Shown in pieces: positions 29,224 through 36,639 of a stretch of DNA of 64,000 nt; position 1 is the first letter of the stretch, and each line of letters starts with the position of its first letter. The notes beneath the pieces are model-generated. The model was not told the DNA's origin. It made no database searches and saw only the letters and a list, made by a program, of their open reading frames with translations. The DNA is from Vallitalea guaymasensis (lineage in GTDB: Bacteria > Bacillota > Clostridia > Lachnospirales > Vallitaleaceae). The translations under genes were made by a program, and so were the position numbers. Location: assembly GCF_018141425.1 (NCBI RefSeq), contig NZ_CP058561.1:4278001-4342000 (forward strand), written 5' to 3'.

Positions 29224-30258
29224 ATGAAAAATATTAAGAAGTTAGTTTTATTTATTACAATGTTGATAGTAATTAGTGGGGTTAATGTATATGCTGCAAC
29301 AGTGGGAAATCAATTAACTAAACCAGAGGCTGGATGGAAAAGAATAGAACAATCTGATAACTATATTGTATTTAAAGGAGATAATTGGACATTAAATTAT
29401 CCTGCACCAACAAAATCTGGGGGAACCACAACATTTATAAAAGAAGGTGTATCTTCAGAAGATATTCTTGAAGCATCTGTATCTTTTGCTTTTAAAGGAA
29501 GTAAGTTGAGAATAATAAGTGATAGCTATTATCAGAGAAGTAAGGAGATTGGAGTAAAGATAGATGGACAACTTGTTACTACATATCAAGAATATATAAG
29601 TGGCGACAGTTTATTAGAACAAGCTTTAGTTTGCGAAATAACAGGATTAGAATTTGATTATCATTCAGTGGAGATTTATTCTATAGACGGAGTAAGGTAT
29701 GGTTTAGATTCAATAGATATTGACGAAAATGGCATTTTGCTTGATCCAACATTACTTGAATCACCATCAAACCTTATAGCATCACCAAGTAACGAACACG
29801 TAAAGCTTACATGGAATGCAACAGATAAAGCTGAAAGTTATACTATATTGAAATCAACTACATCAAGTTCAATAGACACAGTTATTGCTTCTAATGTAAC
29901 AGATACAACTTACATAGACAATGATGTTGAACCAGGAGTAACTTATTACTATGTAGTAAGAGCAGTAAAAGATGGTGTGGAAAGTACAGATTCAAATGTA
30001 GCATCGGCTATGATTGAGAAAAATAATAATAGAGCACTTTTACTAATTAAACTATTAGATGAAAATGATAAAGAGTATGACTTACCTATAAGTGACGTAG
30101 ATACTTTCATGAATTGGTATTTTGAAAGAGGCGAGGGACAAGGACCAGCGTATTATGTTTTTAATAAAAGCTTTAATGTAGGACCTTATCTAAGCAGAAA
30201 AGATTATATTACTTATAATAAAATAATTTGTATTGAAGTAAATGAATATGAAGAGTAA
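29224..30258 (+). CDS. Secreted fibronectin type III domain protein
   Basis: The 344-residue protein has a signal peptide (residues 1-24, ending VYAA). Residues about 25-175 form a beta-rich carbohydrate-binding-like module (WKRIEQSDNYI, FKGSKLRIIS, VKIDGQLV, VEIYSIDGVRYGLDSIDI). One fibronectin III domain follows (about 180-265: PSNLIASPSNEHVKLTWNA, YYYVVRAV). The C-terminus (about 270-344) is a module found in clostridial surface proteins, with TFMNWYFERGEGQGPAYYVF and a KDYITYNKI end. It is probably an extracellular adhesin or glycan-binding protein. It is monocistronic with its own promoter and terminator. Molecular function is unknown. Confidence 0.75.
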   Translation: MKNIKKLVLFITMLIVISGVNVYAATVGNQLTKPEAGWKRIEQSDNYIVFKGDNWTLNYPAPTKSGGTTTFIKEGVSSEDILEASVSFAFKGSKLRIISDSYYQRSKEIGVKIDGQLVTTYQEYISGDSLLEQALVCEITGLEFDYHSVEIYSIDGVRYGLDSIDIDENGILLDPTLLESPSNLIASPSNEHVKLTWNATDKAESYTILKSTTSSSIDTVIASNVTDTTYIDNDVEPGVTYYYVVRAVKDGVESTDSNVASAMIEKNNNRALLLIKLLDENDKEYDLPISDVDTFMNWYFERGEGQGPAYYVFNKSFNVGPYLSRKDYITYNKIICIEVNEYEE

Positions 30259-30293
30259 TGTATATATGCTTAAATAGATGTTGATACATATAT

Positions 30294-30331
30294 AGAACTT
30301 GCTTTCTTAATTAAAAGTGGGTTCTTTTTTA
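30294..30331 (+). terminator. Terminator after FN3 protein gene
   Basis: AGAACTTGCTTT pairs with AAAGTGGGTTCT (wobbles in the middle), followed by a run of T. Confidence 0.85.
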
Positions 30332-30429
30332 TTGATTATTATTAAATTATCTGCTAATATTAACTGGTAATATCGGGAAAATACTATATACTATAACATT
30401 ATTAAAAATATGTTTAAAGGAGAAAATGG

Positions 30430-30831
30430 ATGAAACTAAATAAGTTATTAATAACAAGTATCCTGATTCTTTCAGCGGCTATAATTTTTGGTTCTGTTTG
30501 GATAGGAAATGCTATAAAAAGTACAAACAAAGAGTCTGATAGTAAAGTAGGTAATAAAGCACAAGAGTTAGAAGGTCAGGTAGTCAGCTTGAATATTACT
30601 GACAAAGCATTATTAACAGAGAAAGAGGTTGCCCAATATTTAGGTATCCATCAAGATAAGCTTAATATAATATTACAGAAAGAAAAGATAGAAAGGCAAA
30701 AATTGAGTAGTTACGATACTTATAGATATATGCCTTATATTGAAATTGATGATGAAAAATATTTTTTGAAAAATGAAGTAGATGAATGGTTACAATATCA
30801 TTCGAGTAATAGAAGTAAATTTAATACATAG
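30430..30831 (+). CDS. Membrane-anchored helix-turn-helix (excisionase-like) protein
   Basis: The 133-residue protein has one N-terminal transmembrane segment (about residues 6-28). A polar linker follows, and then a MerR/excisionase-type HTH_17-like domain: LLTEKEVAQYLGIHQDKLNIIL (described as residues about 60-80), IPYIEI-like YMPYIEIDDEKYFL and KNEVDEWLQYH at the end. HTH_17 domains normally bind DNA; here one is tethered to the membrane. It could be a membrane-linked regulator, or the fold may now serve protein binding. AAAGGAG lies before ATG 30430. It forms no clear operon. Confidence 0.6.
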   Translation: MKLNKLLITSILILSAAIIFGSVWIGNAIKSTNKESDSKVGNKAQELEGQVVSLNITDKALLTEKEVAQYLGIHQDKLNIILQKEKIERQKLSSYDTYRYMPYIEIDDEKYFLKNEVDEWLQYHSSNRSKFNT

Positions 30832-30952
30832 GATTATTTGAGATAAATACCTTGTCTTTTTTTGCGAATTCTATATTCAGAAATTTACAAAAAATTTATC
30901 ACCTAAATGTTAATATATGTACTGAGTTAATCAAAAATGAAAGGAGGATTTT

Positions 30953-31291
30953 ATGAGTAAAAAGGTAGTAGCATTATTTTTAGTGATGGGAGTTATATTA
31001 ACATTTAGTCAAAATACTTTTGCAAAAGACACTATGAATAATTCAAAGAATAATATGATCTTAACTGAATCAATTGGACAAGAATTTATATCAGATGGAT
31101 ACGTATATGGTGATAATGTATATTTTAGAGAAGAACCTAATCCATCTTCAACTATATTAGGAGTGTTTGATAAAGGAGAAAGAGTAGCTTACTATGGTAA
31201 TGATGGAGCTTATCAATATGTATACAGATATAAGACTGGACAATTTGGATACGTTCATTTCAGGTATCTATACTTTGTTAACGAATACTAA
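30953..31291 (+). CDS. Small secreted SH3b-domain protein
   Basis: The 112-residue protein has a signal peptide (about residues 1-25, ending TFAKD). A short Asn-rich linker leads to one bacterial SH3 domain (about 50-112): VYGDNVYFREEPNPSSTILGVF, then KGERVAYYG and GYVHFRYLYFV. SH3b domains usually bind cell-wall peptides. With no catalytic domain, it may be a wall-binding or signalling protein. AAAGGAGG precedes ATG 30953. Single-gene unit. Confidence 0.75.
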   Translation: MSKKVVALFLVMGVILTFSQNTFAKDTMNNSKNNMILTESIGQEFISDGYVYGDNVYFREEPNPSSTILGVFDKGERVAYYGNDGAYQYVYRYKTGQFGYVHFRYLYFVNEY

Positions 31292-31313
31292 GAACTGATT
31301 AATACATATTTCA

Positions 31314-31358
31314 AAATAAGCCTATAAATATAATTTTTATGTATATAGGCTTATTTTT
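31314..31358 (+). terminator. Terminator between convergent SH3b and gdx genes
   Basis: AAATAAGCCTATA is inverted as TATAGGCTTATTT, with T runs on both sides, so it can serve both strands. Confidence 0.88.
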
Positions 31359-31409
31359 ATGTAATATTATTAACTATATCCTAATTAATTAAGAAAAGTA
31401 TAATTATAA

Positions 31410-31733
31410 TTAATGATTAATAGACGTTATTTTAAGTCCAATAATACCTATCAAGATTAATAGTAGGAAAAAAATACGTGTTAAACTACAAGGTTCTTTA
31501 AATAATAATATTCCTATGATTATTGAACCTAGGGCACCTATTCCAGTCCATATAGCATATGCTGTACCCATTGGTAGTACTTTAGTGGCTATGGATAGAA
31601 AATAAAAACTTATTATCATTCCTAATACAGTAATTATTGATGGGTATAATCGGGTAAAGCCGTTAGAATATTTTAAGGCAGTTGCCCAAACTACTTCAAA
31701 TGCACCAGCAATAATTAGATAAAACCAAGACAT
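31410..31733 (-). CDS. gdx: Small multidrug-resistance family guanidinium exporter (Gdx/SugE)
   Basis: This 107-residue protein has four transmembrane helices. It begins MSWFYLIIAGAFEVVWATALKYSNGFTRL, described as residues 1-29, carrying the conserved Glu (E13) that binds the cation, followed by the LPMGTAYAIWTGIGALG helix-3 segment. SugE-type members export guanidinium in exchange for protons. The guanidine-I riboswitch directly upstream on the same strand makes this role very likely. AAAGGAGG precedes the ATG at 31733. Confidence 0.93.
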   Translation of the reverse strand: MSWFYLIIAGAFEVVWATALKYSNGFTRLYPSIITVLGMIISFYFLSIATKVLPMGTAYAIWTGIGALGSIIIGILLFKEPCSLTRIFFLLLILIGIIGLKITSINH

Positions 31734-31757
31734 TTTATTACCTCCTTTAGTATAAAA

Positions 31758-31806
31758 ACAAAAAAATAAAACCCAGAAAGATATTAAAATAATATCCTCC
31801 CGGGTT
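31758..31806 (-). terminator. Riboswitch-controlled terminator before gdx
   Basis: Read on the minus strand, AAACCCGGGAGGATATT pairs with AATATCTTTCTGGGTTT, followed by TATTTTTTT. The left arm overlaps the last conserved part of the aptamer (ACCCGGGAGG). Ligand binding should therefore block terminator formation. Confidence 0.85.
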
Positions 31807-31886
31807 TTTGTCCCTCCGTGTACATAGTTACCTATGCGTTTTCTCTTGGACCAGACCAGTCTATGAACTGCGGAACCCTAGAAAAC
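31796..31886 (-). promoter_or_regulatory. Guanidine-I (ykkC) riboswitch
   Basis: The minus strand carries the ykkC signature in order: CTAGGGTTCCG, ACTGG then TGGTCCAAGAG, a variable hairpin (GCATAG/CTATGT), ACGGAGGGACAAAA and CCCGGGAGG. These are the guanidine-I aptamer core elements. A transcription terminator follows, so guanidine should switch the exporter on. Confidence 0.95.
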
Positions 31887-31899
31887 ATTTATCTGCTAT

Positions 31900-31928
31900 A
31901 TTATGAATCATATACTCCAAAGTGTCAA
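31900..31928 (-). promoter_or_regulatory. Promoter of gdx
   Basis: On the minus strand: TTGACA (31923-31928), 17-base spacer, CATAAT (31900-31905). It starts transcription just ahead of the aptamer. Confidence 0.8.
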
Positions 31929-31950
31929 TAGAAAATTATAAATTAGATTA

Positions 31951-31979
31951 TTGACATGTGGTATAAATTAAAGTATACT
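31951..31979 (+). promoter_or_regulatory. Promoter of the TetR gene
   Basis: TTGACA (31951-31956), 17-base spacer, TATACT (31974-31979). The divergent gdx promoter is 22 bases away. Confidence 0.85.
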
Positions 31980-31985
31980 TAACTG

Positions 31986-32005
31986 GTAAGTGATTACTCA
32001 CTAAA
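31986..32005 (+). promoter_or_regulatory. Candidate TetR operator 1
   Basis: GTAAGTGATTACTCACTAAA is a quasi-palindrome (AGTGA/TCACT) seven bases after the -10 box. It matches 15 of 20 positions of the site at 32611. Confidence 0.6.
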
Positions 32006-32020
32006 TTAGTGTTGTAGGAG

Positions 32021-32593
32021 ATGATTAAAATAAATACTAGACAAAAATTATTAAAAGCTACAATGGAATTAGTTAATGAATTTGGATTACACAACACACC
32101 AACCTCAAAAATAGCCAAGTCAGCAGGATTTTCTGAAGCTACAATATATAAAAATTTTTCAAGCAAAGATGAATTGATTATTGAAGTATACCTAGAAATC
32201 AAAGCTGACTTAAACCAAGCATTTTCAGTAGGTGTTGATCATAGTATTGCATTTGAAGAAAGAACAAAAAAAGCATTAACTAATTATTTGAACTATTTTT
32301 TAAGTCACCCTGATGAATTAATGTATTTTCTTCAATTCAGTAATTCATTTTACATGAATAAAGTAGTACATGAAATGGGTAAGACTAAGTTAGAATATGT
32401 TAACCAATATATTACTGAGAATATTGAAAAAGGGTATATAAAGAATATGCCATTCGCATTTTATGAAGCATTTGTTAATGCACCTATTCTTGAAGTTGCT
32501 AGGGCTTGCCATATGGGAGGATTAGAAATTTCTAATGAATTAAGAGAGATGGTAATTACAAATGTAATAGATATAATGCTAGTAAATAAATAA
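32021..32593 (+). CDS. TetR/AcrR-family transcriptional regulator
   Basis: The 190-residue protein has a TetR DNA-binding domain: RQKLLKATMELVNEFGLHNTP, then TSKIAKSAGFSEATIYKNFSSKDELI (together described as residues about 7-54). An all-helical ligand domain without recognisable signature follows. It probably represses itself and the hydrolase gene at 32674, since near-identical operators precede both. The start is odd: TAGGAG abuts ATG 32021 with no spacer, yet a stop codon lies just upstream in frame and no later ATG is plausible. It may be poorly translated, as is common for repressors. Confidence 0.88.
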   Translation: MIKINTRQKLLKATMELVNEFGLHNTPTSKIAKSAGFSEATIYKNFSSKDELIIEVYLEIKADLNQAFSVGVDHSIAFEERTKKALTNYLNYFLSHPDELMYFLQFSNSFYMNKVVHEMGKTKLEYVNQYITENIEKGYIKNMPFAFYEAFVNAPILEVARACHMGGLEISNELREMVITNVIDIMLVNK

Positions 32594-32610
32594 ATTTTTT
32601 TTAATCTTAG

Positions 32611-32630
32611 GTTAGCAATTACTTACTAAC
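32611..32630 (+). promoter_or_regulatory. Candidate TetR operator 2
   Basis: GTTAGCAATTACTTACTAAC, a quasi-palindrome with GTTAG/CTAAC ends, lies 44 bases before the hydrolase start. It resembles operator 1 at 31986. Confidence 0.6.
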
Positions 32631-32673
32631 AATTTATTTTATAAAAATTACAATAAAAGAGAGAATGATTTTT

Positions 32674-33648
32674 ATGTCTAATTTATCAAAAGTAAAAGTT
32701 TCTTTATGGAGTAGATTCAATGCTAGTGCTTTTTTAACGATAACACCTGAATATTTTTCGATTAAAAAAAATCAAAGCAAGAGGCAAGACAAGCAACCTA
32801 CTTTTAGAAAGTTAACCCAACTTCCACTAAAATATAAGGAAATAGATGGGGTTAAAATACGTTATGCTCATGAAGTTAAACCCAATAGACCTACAATTAT
32901 TTTATTAAGTCCCCTTCCGCAAAGTATAGTAGCATACGCTCCTATTTGGAATAAACTAAAATCAGATTATAATATTTATGCTTATGATATGCCAAGTTTT
33001 GGTCGCAGTGAAGGTGGAGAAGAATACATGAATTTTAAAATGCAAGGTATATTCTTGGAAAAATTCATTGATCATTTTAATATAAAAAAACCTCATATTG
33101 TGGGACCTGATGTTGGTATGGCAGCAGCACTATATTATGTGTGTAATTTGCCTAACGAAGTAGAAAGCCTGATTATTGGAGATGGTCCTGGTGTAAGTCC
33201 TTCTCAAAATGGTAGTCTAATAAATAAAATTGTAAAGTCTGGATTTTGGAGAAAGGTATTTAGTATAGTTGGTTCAGAAACATTTGTTTTTGTAGGTAGT
33301 CGATTAGGTTATGTTAATTATCAGCCTAATCAAGAAGAGATAGATGACTATAATTTATCATATAAAAATAGAGTGGGTACGATTACTAAGTGGTTCAAAA
33401 ATTATCCTGACAGTCTTGCAACTGTTGATCCAAAATTAGAAAAGATAGACAAACCTGTTCTTGTTTTTTGGGGAAATGATGATAAGTTATTATTACCAGA
33501 CAATGCAAGAAATTTGCATAAGAGATTAAAGCGTAGTAAATTACACATTTTTAAAAATTGTGGTCATTTCTCTTATCAAGATAAATATGAAGAATTCAGT
33601 GAAATGTTACATGAGTGGATAAGTAAAGATTATAATCACAAGAAGTAG
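32674..33648 (+). CDS. Alpha/beta hydrolase with Asp nucleophile
   Basis: The 324-residue protein has a cap-type alpha/beta hydrolase fold: TIILLSPLPQSIVAYAPIW, YAYDMPSFGRSEGG, and the nucleophile elbow GPDVGMA with Asp146 in place of Ser. The late acid region is in VLVFWGNDDKLL, and the catalytic His is in NCGHFSYQD. An Asp nucleophile is typical of haloalkane dehalogenases and epoxide hydrolases, so it may act on such small electrophiles. The N-terminal 50 residues are basic and unusual. It is downstream of the TetR gene, with a matching operator between. ATG 32674 is preferred over ATG 32665 for spacing to AAAGAGAG. Confidence 0.8.
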   Translation: MSNLSKVKVSLWSRFNASAFLTITPEYFSIKKNQSKRQDKQPTFRKLTQLPLKYKEIDGVKIRYAHEVKPNRPTIILLSPLPQSIVAYAPIWNKLKSDYNIYAYDMPSFGRSEGGEEYMNFKMQGIFLEKFIDHFNIKKPHIVGPDVGMAAALYYVCNLPNEVESLIIGDGPGVSPSQNGSLINKIVKSGFWRKVFSIVGSETFVFVGSRLGYVNYQPNQEEIDDYNLSYKNRVGTITKWFKNYPDSLATVDPKLEKIDKPVLVFWGNDDKLLLPDNARNLHKRLKRSKLHIFKNCGHFSYQDKYEEFSEMLHEWISKDYNHKK

Positions 33649-33660
33649 AATGCTCTGAAA

Positions 33661-33698
33661 AATCTATGTTCAGAAAAATGGATATAGGTTTTTGTTTG
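33661..33698 (+). terminator. Terminator after alpha/beta hydrolase
   Basis: AATCTATGTTCA pairs with TGGATATAGGTT (three wobbles), then TTTGTTTG. Confidence 0.75.
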
Positions 33699-33798
33699 CA
33701 TATAAATAAATAATTTGATATTATAAAATAAGATAATTTTATAACTAAATATAATATTTATTTAATTATCTAATATAACTTAAAAGGAGAATAAAAGA

Positions 33799-34239
33799 AT
33801 GGAAAATGTACGTATTTATGAAATACCTTCTTGTAAAATGGTTTCTTCTCAAGTAGGAATGTTTGGGGATGGTAAACTTGAGAAATTTGATGAATGGTTC
33901 AGTACTTTACCAAGACCTATGTTCCCAAAAGATTTTTTGTGGTATGACGAGAAAAAAGGTGGTTTTGTATGGTATTACATTTACAGCGAAGATATGACTA
34001 TACCAGATGAATTTGAAATCATTGATTTCCCTGGAGGACTATATGCTGTTGCTACAGATATTGATGGACAGGATAATTCCAAGGTATTAAATGCAATAAA
34101 AGAATTTATCAAAGAAAAAGAATGTTATGACGAAGATTCCACTAGAGCATATCTGGGAAATATAATAACTCCACCATCAGCTAATACAGCTATGGGATAT
34201 AACCAAATGGATTATTATATACCAATTAAAATTGTATAA
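33799..34239 (+). CDS. GyrI-like effector-binding domain protein
   Basis: The 146-residue protein is a stand-alone GyrI-like/AraC effector-binding (SOUL-type) domain: IYEIPSCKMVSSQVGMFGDG at the N-terminus, the FVWYYIYSED strand and DFPGGLYAVATDIDGQD. It ends in NQMDYYIPIKI, the family's terminal strand, with a putative ligand-facing Glu nearby. Such domains bind hydrophobic or cationic small molecules, and some hydrolyse them. No DNA-binding domain is attached. AAAGGAG precedes ATG 33799. It is a single gene with no clear link to its neighbours. Confidence 0.75.
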   Translation: MENVRIYEIPSCKMVSSQVGMFGDGKLEKFDEWFSTLPRPMFPKDFLWYDEKKGGFVWYYIYSEDMTIPDEFEIIDFPGGLYAVATDIDGQDNSKVLNAIKEFIKEKECYDEDSTRAYLGNIITPPSANTAMGYNQMDYYIPIKIV

Positions 34240-34608
34240 TAGAATAAATAAAATCTTTAAAGTATCTATTGTTTCAGTACATAATATAACCCTATCTAAA
34301 ATCATAAGCTGAATATTACCTTATCTATTACTCCAAGTTAGATTATTAGCTTAAGATCACTTTCAATTTTATTTTCCAAAATAGATGTATAGACAACTAA
34401 ATAAGAGTATCCATAATTCTTAATACATTAAGGAGGAAGGAAATGAATCATTTTTATAGTAAATGAGTTAAAAATAGACAATGACAAAATAGAACACTAT
34501 AATTTTATTTGAAATAAACTATTATTTCTGATAGTATTATAACACCAATAGCAATAAGGATATATTGTTACTGGTAATAATAATTTATAGTAAATGGAGG
34601 ATGTATAT
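34240..34608 (+). other. Intergenic region with a seven-codon ORF
   Basis: About 370 bases lie between the GyrI-like and creatininase genes. It is AT-rich, with no evident terminator or strong promoter. The notable item is the mini-ORF at 34443. The motif TTTATAGTAAATG occurs both inside the mini-ORF and just before the creatininase RBS. Confidence 0.4.
34443..34466 (+). CDS. Putative leader peptide or decayed gene start
   Basis: A very strong ribosome binding site (AAGGAGGAAGG, 34430-34440) is followed by ATG and the frame MNHFYSK, stop at 34464. Such an RBS on seven codons suggests either a leader peptide controlling the creatininase gene 143 bases on, or the start of a gene lost by deletion. 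No attenuator hairpin is obvious, so function is unproven. Confidence 0.35.
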   Translation: MNHFYSK

Positions 34609-35427
34609 ATGAACAACAAATCTATCTTTGATAAAACTATGGCAGATATGACATACCAAGAAATTGAAGAATTCATAGAAAAAGAAGCAGTAGTATTATT
34701 TCCAATAGCAGTCATTGAGGAACATGGACCTCATTTACCATTGGGAACAGATACATATTTAACATATTCAATGTTAAGATATATACAGGAAGATTTGAGT
34801 AAAATGAATATTGATTCTATAATAGCGCCTCCGTTCTATTGGGGAATAAATAAGGCAACAGGTGGGTTTGTAGGGTCTTTCACTGTAAAAGTGGATACGA
34901 TGAAAGCAGTACTAAAAGATACCATTGAATGTCTTGATAGATGGGGTTTCAAAAAAGTCTTTTTCATCAATCTGCATGGAGATTCATTACATTGTAAGAC
35001 GATTTTAGATGTAGCAAAAGAAATATATGAATCCCATATGAAAATAGATGCTTACGATATAATTCCAGAGTTTTTTAAAAATGCATGTGGACTAGACGGT
35101 AAGGAGCCATACATATTAGTTCAAGAGGATGATGGAGATTTTGATGATAAACAAGAATATATAGATATACATGCTGGCGGTTTTGAAACAAGTCTAATGT
35201 TAATAGACTTTAAAGAGTTAGTGGATGAAGATAAAGCAAGAAAGCTTAAATCATCAAAAACAACTTTTCAGGATTTAAGGAAATGGCAGCAAGGAGGGGA
35301 AAGTGCTAAAGAAGTAACTCCCCTAGGGTACTGTGGTGATCCTTCAAATATTAATTTGAAAGATGCTGCAGGGTTCATAAAGGGTTTTTCAGATATAACT
35401 GCTAGACTAATAAAAAATACTTTATAA
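34609..35427 (+). CDS. Creatininase-family amidohydrolase
   Basis: The 272-residue protein has the creatininase metal motif IEEHGPHLPLGTDT (E37/E38, H39, D48), INLHGDSLHC and the glutamate motif DIHAGGFETSL. Family members hydrolyse cyclic amides (creatinine, or formamides in riboflavin/F420-like pathways) using two metal ions. The real substrate is unknown here; no creatine genes are adjacent. The start is ATG 34609, with GGAGG at 34596-34600; the ATG 15 bases upstream overlaps that site. It ends at a good terminator and is probably alone. Confidence 0.85.
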   Translation: MNNKSIFDKTMADMTYQEIEEFIEKEAVVLFPIAVIEEHGPHLPLGTDTYLTYSMLRYIQEDLSKMNIDSIIAPPFYWGINKATGGFVGSFTVKVDTMKAVLKDTIECLDRWGFKKVFFINLHGDSLHCKTILDVAKEIYESHMKIDAYDIIPEFFKNACGLDGKEPYILVQEDDGDFDDKQEYIDIHAGGFETSLMLIDFKELVDEDKARKLKSSKTTFQDLRKWQQGGESAKEVTPLGYCGDPSNINLKDAAGFIKGFSDITARLIKNTL

Positions 35428-35441
35428 TATAATAAGATTGA

Positions 35442-35476
35442 GGGCTTGCTTGATTAATAGAAGTAAGTCCTTTTAA
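35442..35476 (+). terminator. Terminator after creatininase gene
   Basis: GGGCTTGCTT pairs with AAGTAAGTCC (two wobbles), followed by TTTTAATT. Confidence 0.82.
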
Positions 35477-35583
35477 TTGATTATTAAGATATTATTAGCT
35501 AACATTAAATATATTGATTTTATCTTAATTATAGGCTAATGGACTATAGCTAGTTGTATTTAGAAATAATTAAAAGGGGGAAG

Positions 35584-36141
35584 ATGTTGAAACTAATAAA
35601 TAACGAAGTAAAAAAGCTTATTGATAATATAAGAAAAAACAGCAGTTCGGATGTTGCACATAAAATAGCTTTAGGAATTGATTTACCAGTCAATCCTACA
35701 CCCATTGAAAAAAGTGAATGGGTAAGATATATATCAACTGAACTTGAAAAGCATTTTGATGAAAAAACCATAAAGAAGATCAGGATGGGGTGTTATTGTA
35801 CAGAAAATGGGAAATTAGAAGAATCTAAAACATTTATAAAGAAAATTTATGATAATTCTGTATCGATGACAGATTTCGTTAACAAAATGAATGAGTATCA
35901 AGCAGGATGGTATATAAAAGATGGGAATTTACATACAAAATATTATTTGTGTCCATGTCCAATGCTTGAAGCTGTTAGTAGTCTACCAACTAAGACTTGG
36001 TGCTATTGTACAGTAGGATATAATAAGGAAATATTTGAATATGTTTTTAATTGTGAAGTTGATATTGAACTATTAGAAAGTATTAAGATGGGTGATAATC
36101 AATGTCTAATGAAGATTATTCCGCTTTCTAAAAAACAATAA
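35584..36141 (+). CDS. Protein with three Cys-x-Cys motifs (possibly DUF6144)
   Basis: The 185-residue soluble protein has cysteines paired as C70-x-C72 (MGCYCTENGK), C123-x-C125 (YLCPCPMLEA) and C140-x-C142 (TWCYCTVGYN), plus C157. I associate this pattern with the uncharacterised DUF6144 family, from memory. The cysteine pairs suggest binding of a metal or Fe-S cluster. Neither membrane segment nor signal peptide is present. ATG 35584 is close to the RBS AAGGGGG (35574-35580); TTG 35587 is an alternative. Single gene, convergent with 36182. No function is assigned. Confidence 0.6.
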   Translation: MLKLINNEVKKLIDNIRKNSSSDVAHKIALGIDLPVNPTPIEKSEWVRYISTELEKHFDEKTIKKIRMGCYCTENGKLEESKTFIKKIYDNSVSMTDFVNKMNEYQAGWYIKDGNLHTKYYLCPCPMLEAVSSLPTKTWCYCTVGYNKEIFEYVFNCEVDIELLESIKMGDNQCLMKIIPLSKKQ

Positions 36142-36159
36142 TAAATAAGATTTGTATAG

Positions 36160-36188
36160 TATAAAAAAGTAGCATATACAGCTACTTT
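36160..36188 (-). terminator. Terminator of the minus-strand small membrane protein gene
   Basis: On the minus strand AAAGTAGC, loop TGTATAT, GCTACTTT, then TTTATA. It overlaps the last codons of the gene at 36182. Confidence 0.75.
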
Positions 36189-36409
36189 GAAGGATTTGTA
36201 GTACTTAATGATTTTGATATCTTGACTATACCAAAGATAAAAAGAGCCATCATTAATACAGAACCGATAGTAGAGCCAATAGCAAAACCTGAATCAAAAT
36301 TCAATTCGTTAGATTGAATAAATATTAGAAATATGGTACCTAATAACTTAAAGAAGTTAATTAGTGTCAAAATTGAAAGTACTATTATTCCAATAATTTT
36401 GGGTGCCAT
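36182..36409 (-). CDS. Small two-helix membrane protein, unknown
   Basis: The 75-residue product has two hydrophobic helices (about 4-32 and 44-66) joined by a short polar loop (QSNELNFDSG). A strong AAGGAGG lies 12 bases before the start, and a terminator overlaps its end, so it looks like a real gene. I recognise no family. It is divergent from the lectin gene. Confidence 0.6.
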   Translation of the reverse strand: MAPKIIGIIVLSILTLINFFKLLGTIFLIFIQSNELNFDSGFAIGSTIGSVLMMALFIFGIVKISKSLSTTNPSK

Positions 36410-36639
36410 CTTGAATGTACCTCCTTTATATCATATTAATTCATATTATAACATTTTTCTGAATAAATTGATATAATATTTGTTGAAATTTCTCAAAATA
36501 TAGATAAAATACAGTGATTAAATAAGAAGAATAAGAAAAAAATTACTTTAATATATAAAATAATTATATGTATTTTTGAAATTGTGTGATATAATTCAAA
36601 ATATACACAAATTAGAAAATTATATACAGGAGGGTATTA

